NCBI RefSeq assembly: GCF_027580225.2
Contig: NC_073356.2
Location: forward strand, 2,418,001 to 2,482,000
Source of the DNA: Misgurnus anguillicaudatus
Lineage: Eukaryota > Chordata > Actinopteri > Cypriniformes > Cobitidae
DNA length: 64,000 nt
Reading direction: 5' to 3'
Shown: piece by piece, positions 26,801 through 40,200 of the stretch
Layout of the letters: the number at the start of each line of letters is the position of its first letter
How positions within the stretch are numbered: the first letter of the stretch is position 1
Position numbers and translations under genes: made by a program
Notes under the pieces: generated by a model
What the model saw: only the letters and a program-made list of their open reading frames with translations
What the model was told of the DNA's origin: nothing
Database searches by the model: none

Positions 26801-29800
26801 TTGCTGGTCCAGCTTCAACTCATCCTCTGTAGTCTAGTGGTTGGAGCACTGATTCTCCCATATGGGAGACCCAGGTTCAAATTCCACAAGGTTTAAGGGG
26901 TATTATCCATTGACCAGTAGTCACTGCTTTAGCTCTGATAGAGTTTGTGGGCGTCTTATAGTCTGCAATTCTATTTTCCCTTCCCAAAGCCAGTAGGTTG
27001 TTCATTTTATTACTGTACCTAAGTCTCCTAAAGCAGTCTTCATAGTTGATGTGGGCTTAAGGTTTCTGCTGGACATTTGAGATCAAATTTAACATAGAAT
27101 ACTGGACATAGCATTTAGTGCTTTCAGGCAAAATATATCCATGTAAGTTTCAATTTAAGAAAGAGACCAAGACATACAATTAGCAAAAATACATCAGATG
27201 CCAACAGTGTCTTTGGGGTTTGAAAGAAGCAAACAAATCTTCTTTAGATCTGATAGTTTTCATGTATTTGTGGGTTTGACTCTGACTGTACCAGCCAGCC
27301 AACAGTCTTAGCATAGGCAGCAATACACAGGACCAGGTTTTGCTGGCCCAGCTTCAACTCATCCTCTGTAGTCTAGTGGTTAGACCACTGATTCTCCCAT
27401 ATGGGAGACCCAGGTTCAAATCCCACAAGGATTAGGGGGAATTCTCCATTGACCAGTAGTCACTTCTTTAGCTCTGATAGAGTTTATAGGCATCGTACAG
27501 CCTGCAATTCGTTTTTCCCTTCCCAAAGCCAGTAGGTTGTTCATTTTATTACTGTTCCTAAGTCTCCTAAAGCAGTCTTCATAGTTGATGTGGGCTTAAT
27601 GTTTCTGTTGGACATTTGAGATCAAATTTAACATAGAGTACTGGACATAACATTTAGTGCTTTCAAGCAAAATGTATCCATGTAATTTTCAATTTAAGAA
27701 AGAGTCCTGGACATACAATTAACAAAAAATACATCAGATGCCAACAGTGTCTTTGGGTTTTGAAAGAAGCAAACAAATCTTCTTTAGATCTGATAGTTTT
27801 CATGTATTTGTGGGTTTGACTCTGACTGTACCAGCCAGCCAACAGTCTTAGCATAGGCAGCAATACACAGGACCAGGTTTTGCTGGCCCAGCTTCAACTC
27901 ATCCTCTGTAGTCTAGTGGTTAGAGCATTGATTCTCCCATATGGGAGACCCAGGTTCAAATCCCACAAGGTTTAAGGGGTATTATCCATTGACCAGTAGT
28001 CACTGCTTTAGCTCTGATTGAGTTTATAGGCATCTTACAGCCTGCAATTCGTTTTTCCCTTCCCAAAGCCAGTAGGTTGTTCATTTTATTACTGTTCCTA
28101 AGTCTCCTAAAGCAGTCTTCATAGTTGATGTGGGCTTAATGTTTCTGCTGGACATTTGAGATCAAATTTAACATAGAGTACTGGACATAACATTTAGTGC
28201 TTTCAAGCAAAATATATCCATGTAAGTTTCAATTTAAGAAAGAGACCAAGACATACAATTAGCAAAAAATACATCAGATGCCAACAGTGTCTCTGGGTTT
28301 TGATAGAAGCAAACAAATCTTCTTTAGATCTGATAGTTTTCATGTATTTATGGGTTTGACTCTGACTGTACCAGCCAGCCAACAGTCTTAGCATAGGCAG
28401 CAATACACAGGACCAGGTTTGCTGGTCCAGCTTCAACTCATCCTCTGTAGTCTAGTGGTTGGAGCACTGATTCTCCCATATGGGAGACCCAGGTTCAAAT
28501 TCCACAAGGTTTAAGGGGTATTATCCATTGACCAGTAGTCACTGCTTTAGCTCTGATAGAGTTTGTGGGCGTCTTATAGTCTGCAATTCTATTTTCCCTT
28601 CCCAAAGCCAGTAGGTTGTTCATTTTATTACTGTACCTAAGTCTCCTAAAGCAGTCTTCATAGTTGATGTGGGCTTAATGTTTCTGTTGGACATTTGAGA
28701 TCAAATTTAACATAGAGTACTGGACATAGCATTTAGTGCTTTCAGGCAAAATATATCCATGTAAGTTTCAATTTAAGAAAGAGACCAAGACATACAATTA
28801 GCAAAAATACATCAGATGCCAACAGTGTCTTTGGGGTTTGAAAGAAGCAAACAAATCTTCTTTAGATCTGATAGTTTTCATGTATTTGTGGGTTTGACTC
28901 TGACTGTACCAGCCAGCCAACAGTCTTACCATAGGCAGCAATACACAGGACCAGGTTTTGCTGGCCCAGCTTCAACTCATCCTCTGTAGTCTAGTGGTTG
29001 GAGCACTGGTTCTCCCATTTGGGAGACCCAGGTTTAAATCCCACAAGGTTTAAGGGGTATTATCCATTGACCAGTAGTCACTGCTTTAGCTCTGATAGAG
29101 TTTGTGGGCATCTTATAGCCTGCAATTCGTTTTTCCCTTCCCAAAGCCAGTAGGTTGTTCATTTTATTACTGTTCCTAAGTCTCCTAAAGCAGTCTTCAT
29201 AGTTGATGTGGGCTTAATGTTTCTGTTGGACATTTGAGATCAAATTTAACATAGAGTACTGGACATAACATTTAGTGCTTTCAAGCAAAATGTATCCATG
29301 TAAGTTTCAATTTAAGAAAGAGTCCTGGACATACAATTAACAAAAAATACATCAGATGCCAACAGTGTCTTTGGGTTTTGAAAGAAGCAAACAAATCTTC
29401 TGATAGTTTTCATGTATTTGTGGGTTTGACTCTGACTGTACCAGCCAGCCAACAGTCTTAGCATAGGCAGCAATACACAGGACCAGGTTTTGCTGGCCCA
29501 GCTTCAACTCATCCTCTGTAGTCTAGTGGTTAGAGCATTGATTCTCCCATATGGGAGACCCAGGTTCAAATCCCACAAGGTTTAAGGGGTATTATTCATT
29601 GACCAGTAGTCACTGCTTTAGCTCTGATAGAGTTTGTGGGCATCTTATAGCCTGCAATTCGTTTTTCCCTTCCCAAAGCCAGTAGGTTGTTCATTTTATT
29701 ACTGTACCTAAGTCTCCTAAAGCAGTCTTCATAGTTGATGTGGGCTTAAGGTTTCTGCTGGACATTTGAGATCAAATTTAACATAGAGTACTGGACATAG

Positions 29801-29812
29801 CATTTCGTGCTT
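23887..29812 (+). repeat. Trimeric higher-order repeat block, period ~1,618 bp
   Basis: Three monomer types alternate B-C-A through eleven units. Type A carries GATAGAAGC and TTCTATTTTCCC and recurs at 24966, 26585 and 28203. Type B carries CAGGCAAAATATATCC and GGGGTTTGAAAG. Type C carries CAAAATGTATCC and AAGAGTCCTGGAC and recurs at 24426, 26045 and 27663. Diagnostic variants keep the same spacing: GTTAGACCACTG near 24145, 25763 and 27381, CATCGTACAGCC near 24255, 25874 and 27493, and GGGCGTCTTATAG near 25333, 26949 and 28567. This is recent block-wise amplification, not single-monomer slippage. Confidence 0.85.
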
Positions 29813-31432
29813 TCAAGCAAAATATATCCATGTAAGTTTCAATTTAAGAAAGAGACCAAGACATACAATTAACAAAAAATACATCAGATGCCAACAGTGT
29901 CTTTGGGTTTTGAAAGAAGCAAACAAATCTTCTTTAGATCTGATAGTTTTCATGTATTTGTGGGTTTGACTCTGACTGTACCAGCCAGCCAACAGTCTGA
30001 GCATAGGCAGCAATACACAGGACCAGGTTTTGCTGGCCCAGGTTCAACTCATCCTCTGTAGTCTAGTGGTTAGAGCACTGATTCTCCCATATGGGAGACC
30101 CAGGTTCAAATCCCACAAGCTTTAAAGGGTATTCTCCATTGACCAGTAGTCACTTCTTTAGCTCTGATAGAGTTTATAGGCATCTTACAGCCTGCAATTC
30201 GTTTTTCCCTTCCCAAAGCCAGTAGGTTGTTCATTTTATTACTGTTCCTAAGTCTCCTAAAGCAGTCTTCATAGTTGATGTGGGCTTAATGTTTCTGTTG
30301 GACATTTGAGATCAAATTTAACATAGAGTACTGGACATAACATTTAGTGCTTTCAAGCAAAATGTATCCATGTAAGTTTCAATTTAAGAAAGAGTCCTGG
30401 ACATACAATTAACAAAAAATACATCAGATGCCAACAGTGTCTTTGGGTTTTGAAAGAAGCAAACAAATCTTCTTTAGATCTGATAGTTTCCATGTATTTG
30501 TGGGTTTGACTCTGACTGTACCAGCCAGCCAACAGTCTTAGCATAGGCAGCAATACACAGGACCAGGTTTTGCTGGCCCAGCTTCAACTCATCCTCTGTA
30601 GTCTAGTGGTTAGACCACTGATTCTCCCATATGGGAGACCCAGGTTCAAATCCCACAAGGTTTAAGGGGTATTCTCCATTGACCAGTAGTCACGTCTTTA
30701 GCTCTGATAGAGTTTATAGGCATCTTACAGCCTGCAATTCGTTTTTCCCTTCCCAAAGCCAGTAGGTTGTTCATTTTATTACTGTTCCTAAGTCTCCTAA
30801 AGCAGTCTTCATAGTTGATGTGGGCTTAATGTTTCTGTTGGACATTTGAGATCAAATTTAACATAGAGTACTGGACATAACATTTAGTGCTTTCAAGCAA
30901 AATGTATCCATGTAAGTTTCAATTTAAGAAAGAGTCCTGGACATACAATTAACAAAAAATACATCAGATGCCAACAGTGTCTTTGGGTTTTGATAGAAGC
31001 AAACAAATCTTCTTTAGATCTGATAGTTTTCATGTATTTGTGGGTTTGACTCTGACTGTACCAGCCAGCCAACAGTCTTAGCATAGGCAGCAATACACAG
31101 GACCAGGTTTGCTGGCCCAGCTTCAACTCATCCTCTGTAGTCTAGTGGTTGGAGCACTGATTCTCCCATATGGGAGACCCAGGTTCAAATTCCACAAGGT
31201 TTAAGGGGTATTATCCATTGACCAGTAGTCACTGCTTTAGCTCTGATAGAGTTGCTGGGCATCTTATAGCCTGCAATTCTATTTTCCCTTCCCAAAGCCA
31301 GTAGGTTGTTCATTTTATTACTGTACCTAAGTCTCCTAAAGCAGTCTTCATAGTTGATGTGGGCTTAAGGTTTCTGTTGGACATTTGAGATCAAATTTAA
31401 CATAGAGTACTGGACATAGCATTTAGTGCTTC

Positions 31433-34400
31433 CAAGCAAAATATATCCATGTAAGTTTCAATTTAAGAAAGAGACCAAGACATACAATTAGCAAAAAAAT
31501 ACATCAGATGCCAACAGTGTCTTTGGGTTTTGAAAGAAGCAAACAAATCTTCTTTAGATCTGATAGTTTTCATGTATTTGTGGGTTTGACTCTGACTGTA
31601 CCAGCCAGCCAACAGTCTTAGCATAGGCAACAATACACAGGACCAGGTTTTGCTGGCCCAGCTTCAACTCATCCTCTGTAGTCTAGTGGTTAGAGCATTG
31701 ATTCTCCCATATGGGAGACCCAGGTTCAAATCCCACAAGGTTTAAGGGGTATTATCCATTGACCAGTAGTCACTGCTTTAGCTCTGATAGAGTTTATAGG
31801 CATCTTACAGCCTGCAATTCGTTTTTCCCTTCCCAAAGCCAGTAGGTTGTTCATTTTATTACTGTTCCTAAGTCTCCTAAAGCAGTCTTCATAGTTGATG
31901 TGGGCTTAAGGTTTCTGCTGGACATTTGAGATCAAATTTAACATAGAGTACTGGACATAACATTTAGTGCTTTCAAGCCAAATGTTCATGTGAGTTACAC
32001 TTGAAGAAAGGGTCCTAGACATACAATTAGCAAAAAATACAACAAATGCAAACAGTGTCTTTGGGTTTTGATAGAAGCAAACAAATCTTCTTTAGATCTG
32101 ATAGTTTTCATGTATTTGTGGGTTTGACTCTGACTGTACCAGCCAGCCAACAGTCTTAGCATAGGCAACAATACACAGGACCAGGTTTTGCTGGCCCAGC
32201 TTCAACTCATCCTCTGTAGTCTAGTGATTAGAGCACTGATTCTCCCATATGGGAGACCCAGTTTCAAATCCCACAAGGTTTAAGTTGAATTCTCCTTTGA
32301 CCAGTAGTTATTTCTTTAGCTCTGATAGAGTTTGTGGGCATCTTATAGCCTGCAATTCTATTTTCCCTTCCCAAAGCCAGTAGGTTGTTCATTTTATTAC
32401 TGTACCTAAGTCTCCTAAAGCAGTCTTCATAGTTGATGTGGGCTTAAGGTTTCTGCTGGACATTTGAGATCAAATTTAACATAGAGTACTGGACATAACA
32501 TTTAGTGCTTTCAAGCAAAATATATCCATGTAAGTTTCAATTTAAGAAAGAGACCAAGACATACAATTAGCAAAAAATACATCAGATGCCAACAGTGTCT
32601 TTGGGTTTTGATAGAAGCAAACAAATCTTCTTTAGATCTGATAGTTTTCATGTATTTATGGGTTTGACTCTGACTGCACCAGCCAGCCAACAGTCTTAGC
32701 ATAGGCAGCAATACACAGGACCAGGTTTTGCTGGCCCAGCTTCAACTCATCCTCTGTAGTCTAGTGGTTAGAGCATTGATTCTCCCATTGGGAGACCCAG
32801 GTTCAAATCCCACAAGGTTTAAGGGGTATTATCCATTGACCAGTAGTCACTGCTTTAGCTCTGATAGAGTTTATAGGCATCTTACAGCCTGCAATTCGTT
32901 TTTCCCTTCCCAAAGCCAGTAGGTTGTTCATTTTATTACTGTACCTAAGTCTCCTAAAGCAGTCTTCATAGTTGATGTGGGCTTAAGGTTTCTGTTGGAC
33001 ATTTGAGATCAAATTTAACATAGAGTACTGGACATAGCATTTAGTGCTTTCAAGCAAAATATATCCATGTAAGTTTCAATTTAAGAAAGAGACCAAGACA
33101 TACAATTAGCAAAAAATACATCAGATGCCAACAGTGTCTTTGGGTTTTGATAGAAGCAAACAAATCTTCTTTAGATCTGATAGTTTTCATGTATTTGTGG
33201 GTTTGACTCAGACTGTACCAGCCAAGCAACAGTCTGATCATAGGCAGCAATACACAGGACCAGATTGCTGGCCAGCTTCAACTCATCCTCTGTAGTCTAG
33301 TGGTTAGAGCACTGATTCTCCCATATGGGAGACCCAGGTTGGAATCCCACAAGGTTTAATGGGTATTCTCCATTGACCAGTAGTCACTTCTTTAGCTCTG
33401 ATAGAGTTTATAGGCATCTTACAGTCTGCAATTAGTTTTTCCCTTTCCAAAGCCAGTAGGTTGTTCATTTTATTACTGTTCCTAAGTCTCCTAAATCAGT
33501 CTTCATAGTTGATGTGGGCTTAAGGTTTCTGCTGGACATTTGAGATCAAATTTAACATAGAGTACTGGACATAACATTTAGTGCTTTCAAGCAAAATGTA
33601 TCCATGTAAGTTTCAATTTAAGAAAGAGTCCTGGACATACAATTAACAAAAAATACATCAGATGCCAACAGTGTCTTTGGGTTTTGAAAGAAGCAAACAA
33701 ATCTTCTTTAGATCTGATAGTTTTCATGTATTTGTGGGTTTGACTCTGACTGTACCAGCCAGCCAACAGTCTTAGCATAGGCAACAATACACAGGACCAG
33801 GTTTTGCTGGCCCAGCTTCAACTCATCCTCTGTAGTCTAGTGGTTAGAGCATTGATTCTCCCATATGGGAGACCCAGGTTCAAATCCCACAAGGTTTAAG
33901 GGGTATTATCCATTGACCAGTAGTCACTGCTTTAGCTCTGATAGAGTTTATAGGCATCTTACAGCCTGCAATTCGTTTTTCCCTTCCCAAAGCCAGTAGG
34001 TTGTTCATTTTATTACTGTTCCTAAGTCTCCTAAAGCAGTCTTCATAGTTGATGTGGGCTTAAGGTTTCTGCTGGACATTTGAGATCAAATTTAACATAG
34101 AGTACTGGACATAACATTTAGTGCTTTCAAGCCAAATGTTCATGTGAGTTACACTTGAAGAAAGGGTCCTAGACATACAATTAACAAAAAATACAACAAA
34201 TGCAAACAGTGTCTTTGGGTTTTGATAGAAGCAAACAAATCTTCTTTAGATCTGATAGTTTTCATGTATTTGTGGGTTTGACTCTGACTGTACCAGCCAG
34301 CCAACAGTCTTAGCATAGGCAGCAATACACAGGACCAGGTTTTGCTGGCCCAGCTTCAACTCATCCTCTGTAGTCTAGTGGTTGGAGCACTGATTCTCCC

Positions 34401-37263
34401 ATATGGGAGACCCAGGTTCAAATTCCACAAGGTTTAAGGGGTATTATCCATTGACCAGTAGTCACTGCTTTAGCTCTGATAGAGTTTGTGGGCATCTTAT
34501 AGCCTGCAATTCTATTTTCCCTTCCCAAAGCCAGTAGGTTGTTCATTTTATTACTGTACCTAAGTCTCCTAAAGCAGTCTTCATAGTTGATGTGGGCTTA
34601 AGGTTTCTGTTGGACATTTGAGATCAAAATTAACATAGAGTACTGGACATAGCATTTAGTGTTTCCAAGCAAAATATATCCATGTAAGTTTCAATTTAAG
34701 AAAGAGACCAAGACATACAATTAGCAAAAAAATACATCAGATGCCAACAGTGTCTTTGGGTTTTGATAGAAGCAAACACATCTTTAGATCTGATAGTTTT
34801 CATGTATCCTCTGTAGTCTAGTGGTTAGAGCATTGATTCTCCCATTGGGAGACCCAGGTTCAAATCCCACAAGGTTTAAGGGGTATTATCCATTGACCAG
34901 TAGTCACTGCTTTAGCTCTGATAGAGTTTGTGGGCATCTTATAGCCTGCAATTCTATTTTCCCTTCCCAAAGCCAGTAGGTTGTTCATTTTATTACTGTA
35001 CCTAAGTCTCCTAAAGCAGTCTTCATAGTTGATGTGGGCTTAAGGTTTCTGTTGGACATTTGAGATCAAATTTAACATAGAGTACTGGACATAGCATTTA
35101 GTGCTTTCAAGCAAAATATATCCATGTAAGTTTCAATTTAAGAAAGAGACCAAGACATACAATTAGCAAAAAATACATCAGATGCCAACAGTGTCTTTGG
35201 GTTTTGATAGAAGCAAACAAATCTTCTTTAGATCTGATAGTTTTCATGTATTTGTGGGTTTGACTCAGACTGTACCAGCCAGCCAACAGTCTGATCATAG
35301 GCAGCAATACACAGGACCAGATTGCTGGCCCAGCTTCAACTCATCCTCTGTAGTCTAGTGGTTAGAGCACTGATTCTCCCATATGGGAGACCCAGGTTGG
35401 AATCCCACAAGGTTTAAGGGGTATTCTCCATTGACCAGTAGTCACTTCTTTAGCTCTGATACAGTATATAGGCATCTTACAGCCTGCAATTCGTTTTTTC
35501 CCTTCCCAAAGCCAGTAGGTTGTTCATTTTATTACTGTTCCTAAGTCTCCTAAATCAGTCTTCATAGTTGATGTGGGCTTAAGGTTTCTGCTGGACATTT
35601 GAGATCAAATTTAACATAGAGTACTGGACATAACATTTAGTACTTTCAAGCCAAATGTTCATGTGAGTTACACTTGAAGAAAGGGTCCTAGACATACAAT
35701 TAGCAAAAAATACAACAAATGCAAACAGTGTCTTTGGGTTTTGATAGAAGCAAACAAATCTTCTTTAGATCTGATAGTTTTCATGTATTTGTGGGTTTGA
35801 CTCTGACTGTACCAGCCAGCCAACAGTCTTAGCATAGGCAGCAATACACAGGACCAGGTTTTGCTGGCCCAGCTTCAACTCATCCTCTGTAGTCTAGTGA
35901 TTAGAGCACTGATTCTCCCATATGGGAGACCCAGTTTCAAATCCCACAAGGTTTAAGTTGAATTCTCCTTTGACCAGTAGTTATTTCTTTAGCTCTGATA
36001 GAGTTTGTGGGCATCTTATAGCCTGCAATTCTATTTTCCCTTCCCAAAGCCAGTAGGTTGTTCATTTTATTACTGTACCTAAGTCTCCTAAAGCAGTCTT
36101 CATAGTTGATGTGGGCTTAAGGTTTCTGCTGGACATTTGAGATCAAATTTAACATAGAGTACTGGACATAACATTTAGTGCTTTCAAGCAAAATATATCC
36201 ATGTAAGTTTCAATTTAAGAAAGAGACCAAGACATACAATTAGCAAAAAATACATCAGATGCCAACAGTGTCTTTGGGTTTTGATAGAAGCAAACAAATC
36301 TTCTTTAGATCTGATAGTTTTCATGTATTTATGGGTTTGACTCTGACTGCACCAGCCAGCCAACAGTCTTAGCATAGGCAGCAATACACAGGACCAGGTT
36401 TTGCTGGCCCAGCTTCAACTCATCCTCTGTAGTCTAGTGGTTAGAGCATTGATTCTCCCATTGGGAGACCCAGGTTCAAATCCCACAAGGTTTAAGGGGT
36501 ATTATCCATTGACCAGTAGTCACTGCTTTAGCTCTGATAGAGTTTATAGGCATCTTACAGCCTGCAATTCGTTTTTCCCTTCCCAAAGCCAGTAGGTTGT
36601 TCATTTTATTACTGTTCCTAAGTCTCCTAAAGCAGTCTTCATAGTTGATGTGGGCTTAAGGTTTCTGCTGGACATTTGAGATCAAATTTAACATAGAGTA
36701 CTGGACATAACATTTAGTGCTTTCAAGCAAAATATATCCATGTAAGTTTCAATTTAAGAAAGAGACCAAGACATACAATTAGCAAAAAATACATCAGATG
36801 CCAACAGTGTCTTTGGGTTTTGATAGAAGCAAACAAATCTTCTTTAGATCTGATAGTTTTCATGTATTTGTGGGTTTGACTCTCACTGTACCAGCCAGCC
36901 AACAGTCTTAGCATAGGCAGCAATACACAGGACCAGGTTTTGCTGGCCCAGCTTCAACTCATCCTCTGTAGTCTAGTGGTTGTAGCACTGATTCTCCCAT
37001 ATGGGAGACCCAGGTTCAATTCCCACAAGGTTTAAGGGGTATTATCCATTGACCAGTAGTCACTGCTTTAGCTCTGATAGAGTTTATGGGCATCTTACAG
37101 CCTGCAATTCGTTTTTCCCTTCCCAAAGCCAGTAGGTTGTTCATTTTATTACTGTTCCTAAGTCTCCTAAAGCAGTCTTCATAGTTGATGTGGGCTTAAG
37201 GTTTCTGTTGGACATTTGAGATCAAATTTAACATAGAGTACTGGACATAACATTTAGTGCTTT
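31433..37263 (+). repeat. Array segment with diverged monomers and an internal ~3.67-kb duplication
   Basis: From about 31,975 a distinct monomer type appears, with CCAAATGTTCATGTGAG, ACACTTGAAGAAAGGGTCCTAG and AACAAATGCAAACAG. It recurs at 34,130 and 35,647. A following unit with GTCTAGTGATTAGAGC and CCCAGTTTCAAATCCC is paired with it. The block starting at 31,975 and the block at 35,647 match in order, including the ACTGCACCAGCC variant at 32,677 and 36,350 and the CTCCCATTGGGAG palindrome variant near 32,790 and 36,460. The spacing is about 3,673 bp. Confidence 0.8.
34670..35106 (+). repeat. Truncated monomer (~437 bp), upstream half shortened
   Basis: At about 34,807 TTTTCATGTAT joins to CCTCTGTAGTCTAG. 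Roughly 95 bp between the ATTTGTGGG block and CAACTCAT are missing, with AT shared at the breakpoints. The A box, B box and T-run remain, so only the flank upstream of the Pol III cassette is lost. The palindrome in this unit is the shorter form CTCCCATTGGGAG. Confidence 0.88.
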
Positions 37264-40200
37264 CAAGCAAAATCTATCCATGTAAGTTTCAATTTAAGAA
37301 AGAGTCCTGGACATACAATTAACAAAAAATACATCAGATTCCAACAGTGTCTTTGGGTTTTGAAAGAAGCAAACAAATCTTCTGATAGTTTTCATGTATT
37401 TGTGGGTTTGACTCTGACTGTACCAGCCAGCCAACAGTCTTAGCATAGGCAGCAATACACAGGACCAGGTTTTGCTGGCCCAGCTTCAACTCATCCTCTG
37501 TAGTCTAGTGATTAGAGCACTGATTCTCCCATATGGGAGACCCAGGTTCAATTCCCACAAGGTTTAAGGGGTATTATCCATTGACCAGTAGTCACTGCTT
37601 TAGCTCTGATAGAGTTTATGGGCATCTTACAGCCTGCAATTGGTTTTTCCCTTCCCAAAGCCAGTAGGTTGTTCATTTTATTACTGTTCCTAAGTCTCCT
37701 AAAGCAGTCTTCATAGTTGATGTGGGCTTAAGGTTTCTGCTGGACATTTGAGATCAAATTTAACATAGAGTACTGGACATAACATTTAGTGCTTTCAAGC
37801 CAAATGTTTATGTGAGTTACACTTGAAGAAAGGGTCCTAGACATACAATTAGCAAAAAATACAACAAATTCAAACAGTGTCTTTGGGTTTTGATAGAAGC
37901 AAACAAATCTTCTTTAGATCTGATAGTTTTCATGTATTTGTGGGTTTGACTCTGACTGTACCAGCCAGCCAACAGTCTTAGCATAGGCAACAATACACAG
38001 GACCAGGTTTTGCTGGCCCAGCTTCAACTCATCCTCTGTAGTCTAGTGATTAGAGCACTGATTCTCCCATATGGGAGACCCAGTTTCAAATCCCACAAGG
38101 TTTAAGTTGAATTCTCCTTTGACCAGTAGTTATTTCTTTAGCTCTGATAGAGTTTGTGGGCATCTTATAGCCTGCAATTCTATTTTCCCTTCCCAAAGCC
38201 AGTAGGTTGTTCATTTTATTACTGTACCTAAGTCTCCTAAAGCAGTCTTCATAGTTGATGTGGGCTTAAGGTTTCTGCTGGACATTTGAGATCAAATTTA
38301 ACATAGAGTACTGGACATAGCATTTAGTGCTTTCAGGCAAAATATATCCATGTAAGTTTCAATTTAAGAAAGAGACCAAGACATACAATTAGCAAAAATA
38401 CATCAGATGCCAACAGTGTCTTTGTGGTTTGAAAGAAGCAAACAAATTTTCTTTAGATCTGATAGTTTTCATGTATTTGTGGGTTTGACTCTGACTGTAC
38501 CAGCCAGCCAACAGTCTTAGCATAGGCAGCAATACACAGGACCAGGTTTTGCTGGCCCAGCTTCAACTCATCCTCTGTAGTCTAGTGGTTGGAGCACTGA
38601 TTCTCCCATATGGGAGACCCAGGTTCAAATTCCACAAGGTTTAAGGGGTATTATCCATTGACCAGTAGTCACTTCTTTAGCTCTGATAGAGTTTATAGGC
38701 ATCTTACAGCCTGCAATTCGTTTTTCCCTTCCCAAAGCCAGTAGGTTGTTCATTTTATTACTGTTCCTAAGTCTCCTAAAGCAGTCTTCATAGTTGATGT
38801 GGGCTTAAGGTTTCTGCTGGACATTTGAGATCAAATTTAACATAGAGTACTGGACATAACATTTAGTACTTTCAAGCCAAATGTTCATGTGAGTTACACT
38901 TGAAGAAAGGGTCCTAGACATACAATTAGCAAAAAATACAGCAAATGCAAACAGTGTCTTTGGGTTTTGATAGAAGCAAACAAATCTTCTTTAGATCTGA
39001 TAGTTTTCATGTATTTGTGGGTTTGACTCTGACCGTACCAGCCAGCCAACAGTCTTAGCATAGGCAACAATACACAGAACCAGGTTTTGCTGGCCCAGCT
39101 TCCAACTCATCCTCTGTAGTCTAGTGATTAGAGCACTGATTCTCCCATATGGGAGACCCAGTTTCAAATCCCACAAGGTTTAAGTTGAATTCTCCTTTGA
39201 CCAGTAGTTATTTCTTTAGCTCTGATAGAGTTTATGGGCATCTTATAGCCTGCAATTGGTTTTTCCCTTCCCAAAGCCAGTAGGTTGTTCATTTTATTAC
39301 TGTTCCTAAGTCTCCTAAAGCAGTCTTCATAGTTGATGTGGGCTTAAGGTTTCTGTTGGACATTTGAGATCAAATTTAACATAGAGTACTGGACATAACA
39401 TTTAGTGCTTTCAAGCAAAATCTATCCATGTAAGTTTCAATTTAAGAAAGAGTCCTGGACATACAATTAACAAAAAATACATCAGATGCCAACAGTGTCT
39501 TTGGGTTTTGAAAGAAGCAAACAAATCTTCTTTAGATCTGATAGTTTTCATGTATTTGTGGGTTTGACTCTGACTGTACCAGCCAGCCAACAGTCTTAGC
39601 ATAGGCAGCAATACACAGGACCAGGTTTTGCTGGCCCAGCTTCAACTCATCCTCTGTAGTCTAGTGGTTAGAGCATTGATTCTCCCATATGGGAGACCCA
39701 GGTTCAAATCCCACAAGGTTTAAGGGGTATTATCCATTGACCAGTAGTCACTGCTTTAGCTCTGATAGAGTTTGTGGGCATCTTATAGCCTGCAATTCTA
39801 TTTTCCCTTCCCAAAGCCAGTAGGTTGTTCATTTTATTACTGTACCTAAGTCTCCTAAAGCAGTCTTCATAGTTGATGTGGGCTTAAGGTTTCTGCTGGA
39901 CATTTGAGATCAAATTTAACATAGAGTACTGGACATAACATTTAGTGCTTTCAAGCAAAATATATCCATGTAAGTTTCAATTTAAGAAAGAGACCAAGAC
40001 ATACAATTAGCAAAAAATACATCAGATTCCAACAGTGTCTTTGGGTTTTGATAGAAGCAAACAAATCTTCTTTAGATCTGATAGTTTTCATGTATTTATG
40101 GGTTTGACTCTGACTGTACCAGCCAGCCAACAGTCTTAGCATAGGCAGCAATACACAGGACCAGGTTTTGCTGGCCCAGCTTCAACTCATCCTCTGTAGT

